A DNA stretch of 64,000 nt from Dugong dugon (Eukaryota; Chordata; Mammalia; Sirenia; Dugongidae): assembly GCA_030035585.1 (NCBI GenBank), contig CM057460.1, positions 134,028,714 through 134,092,713 on the forward strand. The letters are read 5' to 3'. A program made the translations under genes and the position numbers. A model generated the notes under the pieces. The model saw nothing but the letters and a program-made list of their open reading frames with translations. It did no database searches and was not told the DNA's origin. Positions 1 to 11,227 of the stretch are shown here, in pieces. Position 1 is the stretch's first letter, and every line of letters starts with the position of its first letter.

Positions 1-1834
1 TTTTTATCAGGAATGGGTGTTGGGCTTTGTCAAATGCCTTTTCTGTGTCAATTGAGATGATCATGTAATTATTTTCTTTCCTTTTATTGGTGTGGTGGAT
101 TATGTTGATTGATAGTCTAATGTTGAACCATCTTTGCACACCTGGTATGAATCCTACTTGGTTGTGGTGTATTATTTTTTTGATATGATGCTGAATTCTA
201 TTGCCTAGAATTTTTGCATCTATATTCATGAGAGATATTGGTCTGTAATTTTCTTTTTTGTGGCATCTTTGCCTGGTTTTGATATCAGGGTTTTGCTGGC
301 TTCATAGAATGAATTTGGAAGTGTTGCTTCTTTTCCTATTCCCTGAAATAGCTTGAGTAGTACTGGTACAAGCTCTTCTGTAAATGTTTTGTAGAATTCT
401 CCAGTGAAGCCATCTGGGCCAGGGCTCTTTTTGTTGGGAGGTTTTTAATTACCTTTTTAATCTCTTCTCTTTTTATGGGTCTGTTCAGATTTTCAACATC
501 ACTTTGTTGTAGTTTGAGTAGGTAGTGTGTTTCTAGAAATTTATCCATTTCCTCTAGGTTTTCAAATTTGTTGGAATATAGTTTTTCATAATATTCTGTT
601 ATGATCCTCTTTATTTCAGTTGGGTCTGTTGTAATGTCACCCATTTCATTTCTTATTTGGGTTATTTGTGTTCTCTCCTCTTTTTCTTTTGTCAGTCTGG
701 CCAGTGGTTTGTTGATTTTGTTGATTCTTTCAAAGAAGCGACTTTTGGTTTTGTTGATTCTTTCTATTGGTTTTCTGTTCTCTATTTCATTTATTTCTGC
801 TCTGATCTTTATTATTTCCTTTCTTCTGGTGGCTGTGGGCTTTTTTTTTTTTCTGTTCTCTTTCTATTTATTTGAGTTGTATAGTTAATGTTTTGATTTT
901 GTCCCTTTCTTCTCTTTTGATGTGTGCATCTATTGCTATAAATCGTCCTCTGAGGACTTCCTTTGCTGTGTCCCAAAGGTTTTGGTATGATGTGTTTTCA
1001 TTCTCATTTGATTCTAGGAATTTTTTGATTCCATCTCTGATTTCTTCTATTACCAAGTGGTTTGTAAGCAGGGTGTTATTCAGTTTCCATGTAATTGATT
1101 TTTTTTCTTGCTCTTTCTGTTCTTAATTTCTACCTTGATGGCATTGTGGTCAGAGAAGATACTTTGTATTATCTCAACGTTTTGGATCTTGTTGAGGACT
1201 ACTCTGTTGCCTAAGATGTGGTCTCTTCTGGGGAGCATTCCATGTGCATTGGAAAAGAATGTGTACTTTGCAGCTGTTGGATGGAGTGTTCTATATATGT
1301 CTATGAGGTCAAATTGGCTGATTGTGCCCTTTAGGTCTTCTGTATCTTTGCTGAGTTTCTTTTTAGATGTTCTGTCCTTTATGAGAGTGGTGTGTTGAAG
1401 TCTTCTACTATTATTGTGGAACTGTCAATTTCTCTCTTCAGTACTGTTAGAGTTTGTTTTATGTCTTTTGGAGCCCTGTCATTGGGTATGTAGATGTTTA
1501 TTATGGTTATGTCTTCATGATGGGTCATCCCATTAATCATTATATAGTGTCATTCTTTGTCTTTTATGGTGGATTTTGCTTTAAAGTCTATTTTATCTGA
1601 GATTAGTATTGCCACTCCTGCTCTTTTTTGGTAGTTGTTAGCTTGATATATATTTTTCCAACCTTTGATTTTTAATAAATTCACATCTTTGTTTCTAAAG
1701 TGTGTCTCTTGTAGACAGCATATTGATGGATACTGGGTTTTTATCCATTCTGTCACTCTCCGTCTCTTTATGGGTGCATTGAGTCCATTTACATTCAGTG
1801 TAATTATTGATAGATGTGAGTCTATTGCTGTCAT
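1..1834 (-). pseudogene. L1 LINE ORF2 remnant (endonuclease plus start of reverse transcriptase), cut by window edge
   Basis: The minus strand encodes an L1 ORF2-type protein starting at 1834. The first ~95 residues (1834-1550) look like the L1 apurinic/apyrimidinic endonuclease start: a TLNVNGLNAPIKRR block, then CCLQETHFRNKD and KGWKNIYQAN. Further on, 1056-868 and 644-336 match the linker and early RT region ([39 protein letters not shown]). The window ends near the first RT motifs, so about half of a normal ~1,270-residue ORF2 is present. The reading frame is broken by several stops and shifts, so it is not functional here. Plus-strand ORFs over this stretch are shadows. Confidence 0.93.
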
Positions 1835-2490
1835 TTTGTAGTTTTTTTTTTTGTTTTTTTTTTGTGGTGCTGAATTTTTCTTTGTTCTTACTCTCCTGTG
1901 CTGAATTCCTTTTGTTTGTGGATTTTTTTTTCATTTCTTTTGTTTTCGTAGGTATTGTTTTTACTGAGACTTTTTATTTTTCCTCTTTATTTTGATGAGT
2001 TGGTTTGTTAACTTTCTTTGTGGTTACTGTGAAATTTACCCTTATCTTTCTAAGTTTTAAGCAGTCTATTATTACTTGGTATCGCCTTGCCTTCCTCTCC
2101 ATTAGAAGGTTCTCTCCATTAGAAGGTTCTCTACCTACACTGTTTATTCCCTCTTTTATTGTTCTGATGTAGTTGTCATTTACAGATTAACTGCTCTGAT
2201 TCCCTGTTGCATTTCTTTTGGTTTTGGATAGTTCTTGAGAGTTCATTTCCTAGATTGGTATCTGGCTGGTACGATCCTGTGTCCTAGATTCAGACTTTCC
2301 ATGTATGTCTTTTTGCTCTCTGTTCTCTGTCAGTTTTTTATCCCATTTGGTGCTTGGCTGAGTTCTTTATCTCTTCATTTCATGGTTAGAGTTTTAGGGT
2401 TGCTGTTTTCTCTGTTTGGCTTAGTGTTTCAGATCTTTGCTGTGAAGGGATGGTGTGGTGCTTCTGCCTAGAGCACCATGTTGCCAGAAA
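1835..2490 (-). mobile_element. L1 leader/5'UTR-like sequence directly upstream of ORF2
   Basis: This A-rich (minus-strand) stretch precedes the ORF2 start. Positions ~2318-2455 closely match ~54960-55095, the far 5' part of another minus-strand L1 in this window, so it is L1 leader sequence. No ORF1 coiled-coil or RRM sequence lies between leader and ORF2. A 17-bp unit (CTCCATTAGAAGGTTCT) is directly repeated around 2096-2131. The element seems to end near 2490. Confidence 0.7.
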
Positions 2491-3254
2491 AAACTCCAGC
2501 TTCTTGCTAAAACGAAGTACATATATTCACTGAAATGCTGGAAATAATACATGTATTTGTTTTTTGAAAGCCTACTTAAACTTACGGCTCATTTTAAGAT
2601 CAGCAATGTATATGAAAGGTTAATATTTACATAACTGGAATCATTTTATGGCATTTCCTCTCAAAAACATAGAAAGATTGTGCAACATTAAAAAAAGATA
2701 AATCTTGGATTGCTGTATCTGTGCAGTTCCCAGTCAACCATTTTATACATGAAACACATGACATTTCAGTCAACAAAAATTAAAACCAAATTTTCCTCTT
2801 CAGTTAGCCTATTTCCTCTGTAAAACATGGTGTGAAGTGGAGTTTAATTATTTTAACAGTTGGGACAATTATGAGTGATAAGAAGTTTCCAAATGAGGTT
2901 TTCAACCGGGAGTCCCAGGGGAAGCATATTGATAAGTAACACAGGACTGCTGTTCTAGCTAAGTTTATTTAAAAGCACACTATCACATGCTTGCCTGTAT
3001 TAAATTAGCTTAGTTAAGACTCATTAAAAAAATTAACAATTGTTAATGTACTGACTTTTTTCATTGTTAATTTTTTAACTTGAATTTTACAATTGGATCA
3101 TTACAAAAAGGATCAGCATTTGTAACCTGAAATTGGGACATGCACTAACATGAGAGTTACAGAGCAGATCCTAAATGTATGCATTTTCAAATATTGATTT
3201 CATGATGTCTTGAGATCCTTCAGCTTATTTTATGTATATTTTCCACATGATCAT
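2491..3254. other. Intergenic, no feature recognised
   Basis: AT-rich sequence with no ORF of note and no repeat I recognise. It ends at the target site of the next LTR. Confidence 0.5.
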
Positions 3255-3818
3255 TGTCTTAGTCATCTAGTGCTGCTCTAACAGAAATACCACAAGTGGA
3301 TGGCTTTTAACAAGAGAAATTTATTCTCTCACAGCCCAGTAAGCTACAAGTCCAAATTCAGGGCATCATCTCCAGAAGGCTTTCTTTCTCGGCTCTGGGG
3401 AAAGGTCTGTGTCATCAATCTTCCCTTGATCTGGAAGGTCCTTGTGATGCGGCAGTCTTCCCTTGGTCTGGAAGCATCTCAGCGCAGGAACCTCAGGTCC
3501 AAAGGACACTCTCTGCTCCTGGCACTGCTTTCTTGGTGGTGTGAGGTCCCCAAGTGCCTCTGCTCGATTCTCTCTTTTATATCTCAAAAGAGATTGGATT
3601 AAGACACTGTCTAATCTTGTAAACTTCATCAGTATAACCTCATCACAGTGATAGAATTTACAACGTGTAAGAAGATCACATATAACCTCATCATAGTGAT
3701 AGAATTTACAACACATAAGGAAATCACATCAGATTACACAGTCCTACAATTACTGGGAATCATGACCTAGCCAAGTCGCTACACACATTTTTGGGGGGAC
3801 ACAATTCAATCTATGACA
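3255..3818 (-). mobile_element. Solo LTR, MaLR/ERVL-like (type 1)
   Basis: A 564-bp element, read on the minus strand as TG...CA. It is flanked by a perfect 5-bp target-site duplication, ATCAT at 3250-3254 and 3819-3823. The polyadenylation motif AATAAA (TTTATT on the + strand, about 3319) lies near its 3' end. The same family occurs at 9445, 20240 and 48614. No internal retroviral region is attached, so it is a solo LTR. The 5-bp TSD and general layout fit ERVL/MaLR LTRs; the exact family name is not known to me. Confidence 0.88.
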
Positions 3819-6180
3819 ATCATCATATTTAATAAGGCCCTAGCATTTGAAGAATTAGAAAACTAGGAACATGGAGATGTAAACAAATAAATAAAACACA
3901 ACTTACAAAACTTAAAAAGAAGTTAAAAGAAGATGTGTGAAAAGAAATAGCAGTGACTGAGCAAAAGTAAAGCATTGAGAAATTGTTACAGACACTGAAA
4001 GCAAATGAGGACTTGACTAACTACATCTCTGTGCTTTCCCACAGTACGATTGACGGTTAGCTAATTATTTTTCAAGACAGGGAAGAAAATCCTTTTTAGT
4101 TAGCTTATGTTATTTGCCACATTTGTCTGTTAGTGGAATAGCTTTGTAGATAGTACCTCTGGACATAAATGGACAGAAAGGGTAAAGGAGGAGACAAAGA
4201 GGAAGAGGATGCTCTTAATGCCTATTCCATGGCAGAATTTTCTGAAAAGTCCATTTAGGAGTTGGGATATCCAAACCCAATCAGAAAAAACCCACACAGG
4301 TAAAGAGTTACACTAGATTTGTAGACTGAGTGATAGACAACTAGCCTACTTGCTCAGTATGAAGGCAGTAGAATATCATAATTTAAATAATGCTACAGTA
4401 GTAATGCAGTAATTGCATCCATGGAGGCAAGGCAAAGACCATCACTGAGACATTGACATTGTTGAGCTTCTGATTACCTCTATATCTCTTACACTGATAG
4501 AATTATGTCTCTACTCTGTAAGCGACTGGAGTAGGATTTTCTTTATTTGTAACTAAACACAATCTTAACAGATACAGAACTGAAGTAAACATACTGTAAT
4601 GATTAGCATGTTAAGTCATAGATGGAAAGATTTGGCTTGTATCTCTAATAGATGAGGTGGAGTTGATGATGGGAACTCAAAAATTATGTCACAAAATATC
4701 CCACTTCCAGAGGTAACATCCTGGACTGAATGAATTATTGGGTAAATCCAGTTCCAGGCAGGCCCTTCGGCTTACCTGGCAGAGCAACTCCAGTGTCCTC
4801 AGATATTTGGGGCATTTATTAAAAGGACATGTGTGCATGGAAACACAGGGAGAATCTAATTATCAGGCCTCAGGAAGCACAGGAACTATCTGTTCCAGGG
4901 GAATTCCTAGCCAAAAAGTTGAGTAGACTCTGTTCTCTGATCCAAACATTAAAATAATCAATTGATCATTTTTCATAAAAGTGTTAGAATTCTAGGAGAA
5001 AGTCAGACAGGCTTCTCAACCAAGTACTTTTTATTTCTAGAGTATAGTATTAAGTAATAATCAAGTATTATCCCCATTGGTTTTTAAGCCTTATGCTGGT
5101 AAGATCATCTTTAATTGTTTCAAAAGTCTCAACAGAACTGGAGACCACACCTTGCATTCCTTTTCAGGAGAGATGGAGAACGGGGCTTGTCCATAGTTAA
5201 ACTCTATGAATCCAACCTAGTCACTGCTTTTCTGCATGTAAGGTGACCTCCCTCCCTCTTTTTATACCAAAACGATTGACAGTGATAACATCCAATTATA
5301 ATTTTTCCTTTTTTATTTGGAACATTGTAAGGAAGGCTTCTTCTATTCTCTCATAGAAATAGGCATGTAGATGTTCTCTAGACATAGGATAAGATATAAA
5401 GAGCTTAGGATATCAGACACCTTCTGTACCCATGGCAGCTCTGGTTTTTTAGCAGCAGCGGCAGCTCATGGACTTTCACCCAAAGGTCTCAACATTACCT
5501 GTCCCCGTGGTTTACTCTACTCCATCCACAATCACTCCCTCACCCTCTATTCTGTCTTCTGCTGCATGACTTGTTTGCCATGATGTTTATGCTATTACTC
5601 AACTTTACATCTCTGTAGGTATCGTCTTTGCTTCAGCAACCATTGCTAACTATTTTCTTTTCCAAAAGGGTAATCCAATTGAACCGGTTAATCTTTTCAT
5701 GTCAAGTCATGCCATAGATCATTGATGAGCCTATATGGATTGGCTACCTTTTGTACAGTGCCCAGCTCTGATCCTATAAGCTTGGTTTGGGGATGATAGT
5801 TCAGTAATAGGTTACAGAACATGCCCATCTAGGGCTACATAACTGGAAAGGGGCAAATTTCCTCAGAAGGGGCCATGAACATAACAAGCAGCATGGTTAA
5901 AATATTTCATATTGATTTGATTTGGTAATTTCAAAAAATGTACTCATAGTTCTCATACCTTTTCAGTATTTCTTTCCTTTTCAGGAGTACAGCTTGAAAT
6001 GTTTCTTAATAAAATGTAAATAGTAAGGTCTGATTTGAGTTAGCTGGAGAATTAAAACTTTGAAATTCCTCTGAATATTTTGATAAAAGAGAGAACAATT
6101 TCAAAAGCCTATAGTTGGTCTCCTAATTACATTTTCTGCTTGCTGGATTTTTTATGAAAATATGTGGAAGAAGACATTTT
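3819..6180. other. Intergenic, apparently unique sequence
   Basis: No gene or repeat recognised. Short ORFs at 4738-4926 and 5371-5583 show no domain and are treated as chance. Confidence 0.5.
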
Positions 6181-6420
6181 AAAAGCATATAATAACAATT
6201 ATGATATCATACCTACCATGTACCAGACAGTGTGCTAAGCCTTTTATCTTACGTTTAACCCTCACAACAACCGTGCAATGTAGGTATCATCATTCGACTA
6301 AGAATATGATGAAACTGAGACACAGAGAGGTTACATATCTCACTTGAGATTCCATAACTGACATGCATTTTGGAGCCAGGGTCTGAACTTCAGTCTGAGT
6401 TTAGAAGAGGGGTATGCAAA
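6180..6420 (-). repeat. MIR SINE
   Basis: Diverged MIR, minus orientation. Recognisable blocks are a CTCACAACAACC core, a GATGAAACTGAGACACAGAGAGG block, and a degenerate tRNA-like end near GGAGCCAGGGTCTGAACTT. MIRs predate placental mammals. Confidence 0.85.
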
Positions 6421-7145
6421 AAGTACTTTGGAGTGGAGACTAACAAAGTAGTTACTTGATTCTTTGCTATAAGCTGCACTTTCTGCTTTTATAGCAATTT
6501 AAACCTTACCAATGTATTCCACAATTTGCCTGAATCTGGACTTTTTTCCCTCTGATGTGATAATACAATCAAGATTAAGATCTGAGTGATGTGATCCCAT
6601 AACACACAGAAAAGGGAATGGAGAATTGGTTTGGCATCCAAAGGGAAAATGCTGTTGGAAATACTCTCATTCCTTAATCTTTGTTTAAATGCAGCAAAAT
6701 TCTACAGCAGAAGTTCACTTCTAGACCAGAAATATCTGTGAGGATTTAAGAAAAATATTTAGGCGTATGTCAGCTACTAGTAACATCAGATGGGGACATG
6801 GAGGCAACTGTTTGGAACCAACATTAAACAGAATTTCAGAATTGGAAGGGAACATACAAGTCTGGCTTTATGTAGTACACATAGTCTCAAAAAGTTAGGT
6901 GCAAATAACATTTTTGTCAACCAGAGAAATCTATTTATTTACTAAAAGTTTGCTTTTAGAGAAAACTCTGCAATGCATTCTTTTAGGAAACTGAAGAACT
7001 TTCTTTGCTTAGTCCTTAAATGTTAAACATTGATGTACTCCAGATTTCATCACCCATGATATTTTTTTAGTCATATGTGATATATTTTACAAGCAAATCT
7101 GTAAAGTTTCCCATTTCCTATAGGCTGAAATAAAAATTCCTGAGA
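6421..7145. other. Intergenic, no feature recognised
   Basis: AT-rich, without notable ORF or recognised repeat. Confidence 0.5.
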
Positions 7146-7150
7146 GTAGC

Positions 7151-7694
7151 TGTGATGGTTGAGATTGTGTGTCAACTTGGCTAGGCCATGATTCTCAGTG
7201 TTTTGGCAGTCGTATAATGTGATCACTTCCCTGCTGAGATTGGACATGTGATCATCCTAATGATGGGATCTGCTGTGAGTAGCCAGTCAGTTGAAAAGGC
7301 GTTTCCTTGGGTATGTGGCCTGCATTGAATATAAGCAGACATTCTGGCAAGGTTGGGGGCTTTTTGTTCATGCTGAATCCTGCAGCTGGATCCTGTTCGT
7401 CTGACCTCCAGTTCTTGGGACTTGAACTAGCAGCTTACCTGCAGTCTTGCCTGCCAACCTTGGGATTCATCGATCTTTGCAGCCTGTGAGCAAGAGTCCT
7501 GCTCTCTGACCCGCTGATCTTGGGTTCATGAGACCCTGTGGATGCGTAAATCAGGAGAAGCCTCTATCCTGACCCACAGACTTGGGACATTCCAGCCTCT
7601 ACAACCGTGTGAGCCATTTCCTTAATATAAATCTCTCTATATATATTTATAAACTTTACTGGTTTTGCTTCTCTGGAGAACCCAGCCTAAGACA
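7151..7694 (+). mobile_element. Solo LTR, type 2
   Basis: A 544-bp element starting TGTGATGG and ending CCTAAGACA. It has a perfect 5-bp TSD, GTAGC at 7146-7150 and 7695-7699. A second, diverged copy lies at 12270-12754. An internal block near 7170-7200 (CTTGGCTAGGCCATGATTCT) is shared with the type 1 LTRs, so the two types look related. No internal region is attached. The 60-aa ORF inside is not a gene. Confidence 0.87.
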
Positions 7695-7794
7695 GTAGCT
7701 ATAAGGCCTTTCATGATTTGTTTCTAACTTATCTTCCCAGTTACTTATATCATTCACTACTCATTTTCTTCCTTTCCTTTCATCCAAATCTCAT

Positions 7795-8430
7795 GACTCA
7801 TCTACATACACTCACACGTACACACACAAACACCCCAACCACTTACACCCATCTGCACACACACCCATCTAGACATTCACATCCATCTGCACATTCACAC
7901 CCACCCACTTACACCCACACACACAGTCATCCACTCACATCTATTCACACACCCATTTTAACCATTCACACCTATCTACACATACATATCCACTCACACC
8001 CACACACAAACCCACATCCAACCACTTACACCCATCTATACTTTCACACCCACACTATCTATTCACACCTACACACACTCTCACCCTTACACTCATGCCC
8101 ATCTACCCACACCCATACCCATTAACCTACCCATCTACTCACACACATCTATACATGCACACCCAGCCATGAACATGCATCAACTCATATCCACTTATAC
8201 ACCCACACCTATGTGCACATTCTTTCACTCACATCTTCTATATACACACACCCACACTTATCCACTCAATTATATACCCACACCCTTCCACTCACACTCA
8301 GTTACATACCTATACCCGTCTATTCACACGTACACACATCCTCTCCTACCCATACACATACACTCAACCCCCCACAAACAAACACAGACACAAACCACAG
8401 ACACACACACACACACCATACATACACCTA
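7795..8430. repeat. Low-complexity C/A/T-rich minisatellite-like tract
   Basis: About 630 bp built from degenerate units such as CACACCCATCTA and CCACTCACACC. The + strand is nearly free of G, so strand composition is very skewed. Overlapping His/Thr-rich ORFs (7718-8125, 8169-8582) arise from the repeat and carry no protein domain. Confidence 0.92.
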
Positions 8431-8594
8431 TCCCGCCTGCCACAAAGCAAGTCCCAGAATTTTTCAAACATATCATCCTCTTTCAGATTTCCACATCTTT
8501 GCATAATTCTCTGTCAACAGGAAATGTCTTTCCCTCCTATTTATCTAGCGCCTATTCATCTTTCAAGAACCAGATCAAATGACCTTTTTCTTCT

Positions 8595-8860
8595 GCACAT
8601 GCTTTATTTGTAATAGCCAAACTGAGATCATCCCAGATGTCCTTCAAGAGGTTAAACAAATTATGGTACATATACGTCATGGAATACTGCTAAGCAAAAA
8701 AAGACGACTGAACTATTGATACATGCAACTTGGATGAATCTTTAGGGAAAACTGGGCAAAGGGTATAAGAGATTTCTGTATTATTTCTTTCAGCTGCATG
8801 TGAATCTATAATTCTCAAAAAATTGCAATAAAAAAATTATAATTTCATTATCCCACCAAA
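8595..8860 (+). mobile_element. Old L1 (L1M-type) ORF2 3' fragment
   Basis: Diverged match to the 3' end of L1 ORF2: a TTTGTAATAGCCAAA block, then CCAGATGTCCTTCAA and CATGGAATACTGCTAAGCA, followed by an A-rich tail near 8820-8840. Short, degraded and 5' truncated. Confidence 0.8.
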
Positions 8861-9439
8861 AAAATGAACATTCATTCTTAATATCTGGATGTCAGGATAC
8901 ATTTTAAAATAGAGTGATGGGATAAAACCAAACAGGATGAAATGCATCTAGGAACATATAAACTTCTACAATTATGTCATACAATCAATTGCATCAGTGC
9001 AGACTGAGGGCGATCTAGAGAACCAGCAGATCCCAGGATCACAACTGAGGTCTGGAACACAATGATAAGCACAGACAAACCACTCAAGGCTTTAATCCTT
9101 TCAAGACTCAATTATTTTCTGCTTTGAATTTTTTTGATATCGTGTGTTTTCACTAATGGAAGCCATGCTGATTAAAGGACCAGTTCAGAATTTTTGTTAT
9201 GAGTTGTGGATTTTGATACTCATTATCTGCAATCCCATATGTCCCAGCAGACCCTGGATGTTGTAAATCCTGCTAATATGAGTCATGATAAAATTAGTTT
9301 TTATTATTTAATTTTATTCTTGAAAATTTGCAAAACGTAAGGTAAAACGTGAAGGCACCTGGCAATGACTGTACATATGTTTTATTCCAGTCTTCGTCTT
9401 CTTAGCCTTTTTATTATTTTCAATAAAACTTTTCAAAAC
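8861..9439. other. Intergenic, no feature recognised
   Basis: No gene or clear repeat seen. Confidence 0.45.
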
Positions 9440-9444
9440 ATGGT

Positions 9445-9959
9445 TGTCTTAGTTATCTAGTGCTGCTATAACAGAAATACCACAAGTGGATGGCTATAAC
9501 CAACGGAAATTTATTCTCTCACAGTCTAGTAGGCTAGAAGTCCGAATTCAGGGTGCTAGCTCCAGGGGAAGAATTTCTCTATCTGTCAGCTCTGGGGAAA
9601 GGTCCTTGTTATCAATCTTCCCTGGTCAAGGAACTTTTCAGTTCAGGGACCCCAGGTCCAAAGGACACATTATTCTCCTGTTCTTGTTTCTTGGTGGTAT
9701 GAGGTCCCCATGTCTCTCTGCTCACTTCTCTCTTATATCTCAAAAGAGATTGACTTAAGACACAGCTTAATCTTGTAGATTGAGTCCTGCTTCATTAACG
9801 TAACTGCCACTAATCCTACCTCATTAACATCATAGAGGTAGGATTTACAACACACAGGAAAATCACATCAGATGACAAAATAGTGGATAATCAATACTGG
9901 GAATCATGGCCTAGCCAAGTTGACTGATATTTTGGGGGGACACAATTCAGTCCATGACA
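9445..9959 (-). mobile_element. Solo LTR, type 1
   Basis: A 515-bp element with a perfect 5-bp TSD, ATGGT at 9440-9444 and 9960-9964. Same family and orientation as 3255-3818. The right TSD abuts the first unit of an 88-bp tandem repeat. The 90-aa ORF over it is a shadow. Confidence 0.88.
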
Positions 9960-9964
9960 ATGGT

Positions 9965-10390
9965 ACAATGCATTCTTCATTACTGCAAAAGCAATACTTA
10001 CAGCCCAAATAAATAAAGCCAAGGGATTTTTTATCTCAGGAAAATTGCCACTACAATGCATTCTTCATTACTGCAAAAGCAGTACTGACAGGCCAAATAA
10101 ATAAAACTAAAGGAATTTGAATCTCAGGAAAATTACCACTACTATGTATTCTTCATTATAACAAAAGAAATACTAACAGCTAAGAAGCAGAAACAGCTTC
10201 CCTGGAATACTGCAGAACTGCTCACAGCGGTGCATTCCACCTGCTACAGTTTAAGCAATGATTGGGCCCTAAGATTGAATGCAGGCTAAGAATAACTTAT
10301 AGGAGCTTTAATCTCTTGAAAAGTACCACTGCAAAGCATTATTCCTTATTGCAAAAGCATTATTTACGGTTCAGAAGCTAGAAAAGCAGG
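9965..10390. repeat. Tandem repeat, 88-bp unit, 3-4 diverged copies
   Basis: Units begin at 9965, 10053 and 10141 (period 88 bp). A fourth, partial match begins near 10331 after a ~100-bp insert or expansion. Units 1 and 2 are similar over their whole length; each starts with ACAATGCATTCTTCATTACT. Units 3 and 4 are more diverged. No known satellite name comes to mind. Confidence 0.8.
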
Positions 10391-10864
10391 GAGCCAGTAA
10401 CACCTGGAAACAATGAGTGGCATCAGGGAGAAAATGCCCACTATGACTAAATAAAGACTGGGAATAGCTTATTCTTTCAATAAATACATTCTCCCAAGAA
10501 CATAGTAACTGGGAAACATAGTGAGGAGGCTTATCTCCCAGAAATAAAGGCAAACCTGTCAAAAGTTTAGAAAATTCACACATCCATGGGCTATCTCCTG
10601 AGACAATTGCTCAGTCTACACAAAAATGAGTCCAACTCAGGGTTCTTGAGCTTCACACATTTCAAAAGGTTCCTGCTTTGAGGCTAAATGTGTTAAAATC
10701 AGGCTGCTTCCTTCCCAAAGAACTCCAGGAGCATAAAAATCATTTGGGATACAGTATGTCCCATGAGTCACAAAATTAAGCAACATACTCTGAAGCTGCA
10801 TTATTGGGTACAACTTTCTTCAGGAGGGAGCACACAAGCAGAAAAACAGCAAGGGATCTCAAAA
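10391..10864. other. Intergenic, no feature recognised
   Basis: The 70-aa minus-strand ORF at 10371-10583 shows no domain. Possibly old LTR-derived sequence, but I cannot name it. Confidence 0.4.
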
Positions 10865-10890
10865 TTTGGGGGCTACTACCAACTAACCAG

Positions 10891-11008
10891 AGCCCTGGTG
10901 GTGCAGTGGTTAAGAGTTATGGCTGCTAACCAAAAGGTTGGCAGTTTGAACCCACCAGCTGCTCCTTGTGAGTCGGAATCGACTTGATGGCAAATTTTTT
11001 TTTTTTTT
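10891..11008 (+). mobile_element. AfroSINE, internally deleted, inserted in another AfroSINE's tail
   Basis: tRNA-like head (GCCCTGGTGGTGCAGTGG, then a B-box-like CAGTTTGAACCC) joined directly to the tail GAGTCGGAATCGACTTGATGG and a T-rich end; the middle of the usual SINE body is missing. It is flanked by a 14-bp TSD with one mismatch, 10877-10890 and 11009-11022. The target sequence is the tail of the minus-strand AfroSINE that follows. Confidence 0.85.
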
Positions 11009-11219
11009 TACCAACCAACCAGTTACCGTTGAGTGGGTTCCAATGCATAGTGACCCCATTTATATGAGAGTAGGACTGTGTTCCGTAGGGTTTTCAATGC
11101 CTGATTTTTTGGAAGCAGATCACCAGGCCTTTCTTTTGCAGCACCTCAGGGTGGACTCAAATACCAACCTTTCAGTTAGCAGCCAAGCTCATTAACCCTT
11201 TGCACCACCCAGTGATTCC
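11009..11219 (-). mobile_element. AfroSINE, variant with GCAGATCACCAGGCC body
   Basis: Minus-strand copy. Tail at left (GTTACCGTTGAGTGGGTTCC), tRNA-derived head at right (TTAGCAGCCAAGC ... TTTGCACCACCCAG). The body differs from the standard form, as do the copies at 17101, 35821 and 46560, so a separate subfamily is likely. Its tail continues left of the inserted plus-strand SINE. Possible TSD: TTTGGGGGCTA near 10865 and TTTGGGCTA near 11219. Confidence 0.88.
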
Positions 11220-11227
11220 TTTGGGCT

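Noticed and set aside
601..1398. Plus-strand hydrophobic ORFs that look like membrane proteins
   Set aside because: They are antisense to L1 ORF2; U-rich antisense of an A-rich element gives Phe/Ser/Leu-rich frames.
7718..8582. His/Thr/Pro-rich ORFs of 135 and 137 residues
   Set aside because: They come entirely or mostly from the C/A/T-rich repeat tract; three frames give similar low-complexity proteins, and no start, splice or domain evidence supports a gene.
9965..10390. CRISPR-like array
   Set aside because: Units are contiguous 88-bp tandem copies without short repeats and unique spacers; the DNA is mammalian.
10891..11008. A tRNA gene
   Set aside because: A- and B-box-like motifs are present, but the sequence is a SINE head with SINE tail and TSDs and does not fold as a clean tRNA with acceptor stem.
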